Shown here: in pieces, positions 60,301 through 64,000 of the stretch
Layout of the letters: the number at the start of each line of letters is the position of its first letter
Position numbering within the stretch: position 1 is the first letter of the stretch
Origin: Bacillota bacterium
Lineage (GTDB): Bacteria; Bacillota; Clostridia; Acetivibrionales; DSM-1351
DNA length: 64,000 nucleotides
NCBI GenBank assembly: GCA_023390335.1
Contig: JAEWCZ010000066.1
Coordinates: 496,001-560,000 of the forward strand
Direction: 5' to 3'
The notes under the pieces: generated by a model
Database searches by the model: none
Seen by the model: only the letters and a program-made list of their open reading frames with translations
What the model was told of the DNA's origin: nothing
Position numbers and translations under genes: made by a program

Positions 60301-61423
60301 ATGCTTGAACTGGAAGAATACAAGCTGGAGCTTCAGAGCTTGAAAAGCAATTTAGAGGAAATGAGGGCTTCACTTTGACATCGCTAGAATAAGTGATGAG
60401 ATAGCGGAGTTGGAGCATAAAGCTTCCGAACCGGAATTCTGGAATGATATGGAGAATTCCCAAAAGATACTGCAGAAGACTAAAATTCTGAAAACAAAGA
60501 TAGAGAGATTTAATAATATAACCTCTCAGTGGGAGGACTTATTTACACTGGCTGAACTTGGGTTGGAAGAACAGGATGAGAGTATAATTCCCGAAGTAGG
60601 GGACGGCCTTCAGCAACTTAAACACAATTTGGAGTCACTAAGGCTTGAAACACTTCTCACAGGGCCTTATGACAAAAATAACGCCATTCTTACATTGCAT
60701 GCGGGAGCCGGCGGAACAGAAGCACAGGATTGGGTGCAAATGCTTTTAAGAATGTTTACTAGGTGGGGAGAAGCCAAGGGATACGAGGTAAAAATACTGG
60801 ATTACCTTGATGGTGACGAAGCAGGTATAAAGAGTGTAACTATACACATAATAGGCGAAAATGCTTACGGCTACCTTAAATCCGAAAAAGGAGTCCACCG
60901 ATTGGTAAGGATATCTCCTTTTGATTCGTCGGGTAGAAGACATACGTCATTTGCATCTTCAGATGTAATGCCTGAACTGGATGATACCATAGAAATAAAT
61001 ATAAATCCGGATGACTTAAGAATTGATACGTACAGAGCCAGCGGTGCCGGAGGACAGCATATAAACAAAACTGATTCGGCAATAAGAATAACGCATATAC
61101 CTACAGGTGTAGTTGTTTCATGCCAAACAGAACGTTCACAGTTCCAGAACAAGGATACTGCCATGAAAATGCTGAAAGCAAAGCTGTTTGAATTAAAAGA
61201 ACGGGAACAAAAGGAAAAGATTGAGGATTTAAAAGGTGTTCAGATGGACATAGCGTGGGGAAGCCAAATACGTTCCTATGTTTTCTGTCCGTATACTCTT
61301 GTAAAAGACCATCGTACTAATTACGAAGAAGGAAATGTAAATGCGGTTATGGATGGTGAACTAGACGGATTTATCAATGCATACCTTTCAATGGAGAAAA
61401 GTGATAATGCTATGAAGCCTTGA
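60301..61423 (+). CDS. prfB: Peptide chain release factor 2, with programmed +1 frameshift
   Basis: Recognises UGA and UAA stop codons and triggers peptide release. It is read in two frames: 25 codons from the ATG at 60301 (MLELEEYKLELQSLKSNLEE start) to CTT-TGA at 60373-60378, then a +1 shift into a frame starting GAC at 60377 and running to 61423. This gives about 373 residues. The second part has the RF2 stop-reading tripeptide SPF in RISPFDSSGRRH and the catalytic GGQ in ASGAGGQHINKTDSA. GAAAGGG lies 7-8 bases before the ATG. A start at the TTG at 60410 would miss the N-terminal helices and is rejected. Confidence 0.95.
60363..60379 (+). other. Programmed frameshift site of prfB
   Basis: Slippery CTT-TGA-C at 60373-60379, with an internal Shine-Dalgarno-like GAGGG 5 bases upstream. 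Low RF2 leaves the UGA unread and favours the shift, an autoregulatory loop well known for RF2. Confidence 0.92.
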
Positions 61424-61439
61424 TAGGAGACGTGACAAT

Positions 61440-62186
61440 ATGAATTCAGATGATCTTAAAAAGTTGCTTGAAGATGTTAAAAACGGCTCTGTAGATGTAG
61501 AACATGCATATAAGGAAATTAAAGATCTTCCATATGAAGACTTAGGCTTTGCAAAAGTTGATCACCATAGGACTATAAGAAACGGTTATCCTGAGGTCAT
61601 ATACTGTGAAGGAAAAACCATTAATCAGATAGTTGAAATTGTTGAAAGACTTATGGAGAAAAATAATAATATTCTTGCTACTCGTGCTTCGCGTGAGGTT
61701 TTTGACGCTATCAGCGAAATTACCTGTGAGGCCGAATACCACAGAGATGCAAGGATTGTCGTTGTTAAGAGGAAAAAGATATTAGTTACTGAAAAAGAAA
61801 TTGCAGTTATTACAGCAGGAACTTCCGATATACCTGTTGCAGAGGAAGCGGCTATCACAGCCGAAGTACTCGGAAACAAGGTTAACAGGATTTATGATGT
61901 AGGTGTTGCGGGTATTCACAGACTTCTTTCAAAAATGGATGTGATTTCCCGGGCAAACGTAATTATAGTAGTTGCGGGAATGGAAGGTGCATTGGCAAGT
62001 GTCGTAGGTGGACTGGTTGACAAACCGGTTGTTGCCGTTCCTACCAGTGTTGGTTACGGTGCAAACTTTGGCGGACTGTCGGCACTTCTCACCATGCTCA
62101 ACAGCTGTGCCAGCGGAATTGGAGTAGTGAATATTGACAACGGATTCGGGGCAGGATATCTTGCAAGTAATATAAACAAACTTTAA
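61440..62186 (+). CDS. larB: Nickel-pincer cofactor biosynthesis protein LarB
   Basis: Carboxylates and hydrolyses nicotinic acid adenine dinucleotide in the first step of nickel-pincer nucleotide synthesis, the cofactor of lactate racemase-like enzymes. The 248 residues have an N-terminal helical part and a PurE-like domain (VITAGTSDIPVAEEAAITAE, IVVAGMEGALASVVGGLVDK, VAVPTSVGYGANFGGLSALL). The ATG lies 17 bases after prfB, preceded by TAGGAGA. It is followed by larC, but neither larE nor larA is in the window. Confidence 0.93.
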   Translation: MNSDDLKKLLEDVKNGSVDVEHAYKEIKDLPYEDLGFAKVDHHRTIRNGYPEVIYCEGKTINQIVEIVERLMEKNNNILATRASREVFDAISEITCEAEYHRDARIVVVKRKKILVTEKEIAVITAGTSDIPVAEEAAITAEVLGNKVNRIYDVGVAGIHRLLSKMDVISRANVIIVVAGMEGALASVVGGLVDKPVVAVPTSVGYGANFGGLSALLTMLNSCASGIGVVNIDNGFGAGYLASNINKL

Positions 62187-62189
62187 TCT

Positions 62190-62217
62190 AAACGGGACAT
62201 ATTTAAGTGTCCCGTTT
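62190..62217 (+). other. Hairpin between larB and larC
   Basis: AAACGGGACA and TGTCCCGTTT form a perfect 10-bp stem, but no T tract follows, so full termination is unlikely. Confidence 0.4.
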
Positions 62218-62253
62218 AACATATAACTATTTATGTAAAATTAGGAGGAGTTA

Positions 62254-63564
62254 ATGAAAGTTTTATATTTCGACTGCTTTTCAGGCATAAGCGGTGACAT
62301 GACTCTAGGTGCATTACTTGATCTTGGCATTGACAAAACTGCATTTTTAAATGAATTGGAAAAACTAAAGGTAGAAGGTTATTCTATTGAAATAAATACA
62401 AAAGTAAAAAATGGCATATGTGGGACTGATGTGCGAGTTATTTTAGAAGAAACCGAACATAATGAAAACGATGATGAACATCAGTACGGTGAATTACACC
62501 ATTATGAACACCACCACCATGGAGAACATGAGCATACTCATGAGCACGCACATGATCGTACCCATAACCACCATTCAGAGAGAAATCTTGAGGACATTGA
62601 GCTTATTATAAATCAAAGTGACCTGAGGCCTAGAGTAAAATCAATGAGTACAAAGATTTTCAGAGAAATAGCACGAGCAGAAGCAAAGGTTCATGGTAAG
62701 GAGATTAATGAAGTTCATTTTCATGAAGTTGGAGCCGTTGATTCAATAGTTGACATAATTGGTTCATGTATATGTCTTGATATGCTGGGAATTGAAAGAA
62801 TATTTGCATCCGAGCTTCATGAAGGTAAGGGCTTTGTAAAGTGTGCCCACGGACTATTGCCTGTTCCTGTACCGGCGGTAATGGAAATGCTGTGCAATAG
62901 TAAAATTCCACTTATCACAGAAGACATTCCCTTTGAGTTGGTTACCCCAACAGGTTTAGGCATTATAAAAATGATATCCTCGGGGTTTGGTAAAATGCCT
63001 CCTATGTCTATTGAAAAAACAGGATATGGAATGGGCAAAAGAGAAACCGGACGTTTTAATGCTCTGAGAGTAGTCATGGGAAGTCTGTATCAGCAGGATA
63101 TGATACCAAGCGATGATATAAGCATACTGGAAACCAATATAGACAATATGTCTCCTGAAATTATGGGTTATACAATGGAAAAGTTACTTGACAGCGGAGC
63201 TCTTGACGTTTACTACACTCCTATTTATATGAAAAAAAGCAGACCTTCGGCAATGCTGACAGTACTGGTTAAGTGTGGAGAAGAAAAAAAGATTTCAAAT
63301 ATTATTTTCAGCGAAACTTCTACCCTGGGTATCAGAATAAGCCATTCACAAAGGTTCTGCATGGACAGGGAGCTGGTAAAGGTTAATACACAGTACGGAG
63401 ACGTTCGTGTAAAGGTTGCAAATATTGGAGACATAATGAAATTTGCACCCGAATATGAAGATTGCAGGAGTATTGCCCTTAAAACAGGTATGCCCATTAA
63501 GGAAGTATATGAATTGGTAAATCAAATATACAGGCAGGAAGGTTATGACATTGCTGTACAATAA
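62254..63564 (+). CDS. larC: Nickel-pincer cofactor biosynthesis protein LarC
   Basis: Inserts nickel into the pincer nucleotide (CTP-dependent cyclometallase). The 436 residues form one uninterrupted frame, whereas in Lactiplantibacillus plantarum larC1/larC2 are joined by frameshifting. The N-terminal MKVLYFDCFSGISGDMTLGA is typical. Residues about 68-108 are a histidine-rich stretch (about 17 His, e.g. HHYEHHHHGEHEHTHEHAH), likely nickel storage or delivery. Later landmarks: NEVHFHEVGAVDSIVDIIG, LVTPTGLGIIKM, ETNIDNMSPEIMGYTMEKLL. AGGAGG lies 5-6 bases before the ATG. It overlaps the next gene by 20 bases. Confidence 0.95.
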   Translation: MKVLYFDCFSGISGDMTLGALLDLGIDKTAFLNELEKLKVEGYSIEINTKVKNGICGTDVRVILEETEHNENDDEHQYGELHHYEHHHHGEHEHTHEHAHDRTHNHHSERNLEDIELIINQSDLRPRVKSMSTKIFREIARAEAKVHGKEINEVHFHEVGAVDSIVDIIGSCICLDMLGIERIFASELHEGKGFVKCAHGLLPVPVPAVMEMLCNSKIPLITEDIPFELVTPTGLGIIKMISSGFGKMPPMSIEKTGYGMGKRETGRFNALRVVMGSLYQQDMIPSDDISILETNIDNMSPEIMGYTMEKLLDSGALDVYYTPIYMKKSRPSAMLTVLVKCGEEKKISNIIFSETSTLGIRISHSQRFCMDRELVKVNTQYGDVRVKVANIGDIMKFAPEYEDCRSIALKTGMPIKEVYELVNQIYRQEGYDIAVQ

Positions 63565-64000
63565 ATTCTCAGATTACCTTAAAAAAAGATACGGCTCCAA
63601 GGTGTACAAGCTTCCGTTGAATCTTCCCGTTACCTGTCCCAATAGGGATGGCAGTCTCAGCCTATCCGGCTGTATTTTCTGCGGTGAAGAGGGGGCAGGC
63701 TTCGAAAATCTTTCCTGCACTATGTCAGTATCACAGCAGCTTGCACAAAATGCCAAGTACATAGGCAAAAACTATGGAAGTGACATTTTTATCGCATACT
63801 TTCAGAATTATTCAAACACATATCTTCCTTTGGAAGAATTCAAGAAAAATATCTCTGAGGCCTGTCAGGAAGGCATAGTAGCAATATATATTTCTACGAG
63901 GCCGGACTGTATTAACGACAGATATATGGAGTTTCTTGCTGAAATAAAAAAGGAAAAGGGCGTTGATGTTGTAATAGAACTGGGCCTTCAAACGGTTAAT
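63545..64000 (+). CDS. Radical SAM protein, TIGR01212/YhcC-like, 3' end outside window
   Basis: The first 152 codons of an open frame that runs off the window. The N-terminus YGSKVYKLPLNLPVTCPNRD and SGCIFCGEEGAGFEN carry the cysteines of a radical SAM cluster in the spacing of the YhcC/TIGR01212 family. IAYFQNYSNTYLPLEEFK, IYISTRPDCINDRYMEFL and VVIELGLQTVN follow as expected. GGAAGG lies just before the ATG, which is inside the larC end (20-base overlap). Its substrate is unknown; the link with larC may be only positional. Confidence 0.88.
   Translation, partial: MTLLYNKFSDYLKKRYGSKVYKLPLNLPVTCPNRDGSLSLSGCIFCGEEGAGFENLSCTMSVSQQLAQNAKYIGKNYGSDIFIAYFQNYSNTYLPLEEFKKNISEACQEGIVAIYISTRPDCINDRYMEFLAEIKKEKGVDVVIELGLQTVN

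Noticed and set aside
62454..62580. Repetitive CAC/CAT-rich stretch as a DNA repeat
   Set aside because: It codes for the histidine-rich segment typical of LarC proteins.
1..64000. CRISPR arrays, insertion sequences, tRNA or rRNA genes
   Set aside because: No spaced direct repeats, transposase-like proteins, terminal inverted repeats around genes, or tRNA/rRNA signatures were seen on reading.

Overview
The window looks like chromosomal DNA of a low-G+C, anaerobic, cellulosome-producing clostridium, most like the Ruminiclostridium (Clostridium) cellulolyticum/papyrosolvens group. This is inferred from a pectate lyase carrying a type I dockerin, a lipoprotein GH9 glycoside hydrolase, a bifurcating-type [FeFe]-hydrogenase operon, pyruvate formate-lyase, a PPi-dependent-type phosphofructokinase, AGGAGG ribosome binding sites, and AT-rich spacers with U-tract terminators. 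I see no insertion sequence, prophage, CRISPR array, tRNA or rRNA. Most of it reads as core genome with some accessory carbohydrate and regulatory genes.

Layout, 1-13 kb: the 3' part of a membrane-anchored protein, a XRE repressor facing a decayed AraC/GyrI-type regulator, enolase, a candidate structured RNA, secG, an HD hydrolase, a membrane-anchored polysaccharide deacetylase followed by a two-component system and a lipoprotein, then RNase R and a DUF523 protein. 13-21 kb: a HPr-like protein without the usual active histidine (minus strand), a pectate lyase with its dockerin between two beta-helix modules, mtaB, the ireB-ruvX-DUF1292 housekeeping group and a chemoreceptor. 21-28 kb: the NAD(P)-linked [FeFe]-hydrogenase operon with an extra HATPase gene and a probable Rex operator, then the paired DUF6323/DUF6179 genes.

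28-43 kb: two tandem PAF-acetylhydrolase-like lipases, a surface GH9 enzyme, a flavin reductase, then (minus strand) pflB behind a ZTP riboswitch. A P-loop kinase-like gene and a chloramphenicol acetyltransferase-like gene follow. Next comes a minus-strand cluster in which a GHKL sensor kinase and a LytTR response regulator flank nfeD, floA and a small unknown protein. Divergent glycolytic genes pfp and fba close this part.

44-64 kb: a 997-residue lipoprotein joining a glycosidase-like domain to an amidase_3 domain, three overlapping genes for a split 2-hydroxyacyl-CoA dehydratase activator-like protein, a lipoprotein, glgP, a CmpB-like membrane protein, a phosphodiester glycosidase-like protein with a propeller-like partner, trxA and a DivIVA-like protein. 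A T-box leader precedes an Lrp/aminotransferase pair. A HAD phosphatase, prfB with its programmed frameshift, larB, larC and the start of a radical SAM gene end the window.

Functionally, the window joins plant polysaccharide breakdown (PL, GH9), glycolysis and storage glucan use (glgP, pfp, fba, eno) and fermentative electron disposal (hydrogenase, pflB). Three readable control devices stand out: a Rex-like site for NADH/NAD+ sensing, a ZTP riboswitch for one-carbon status and a T-box for tRNA charging.
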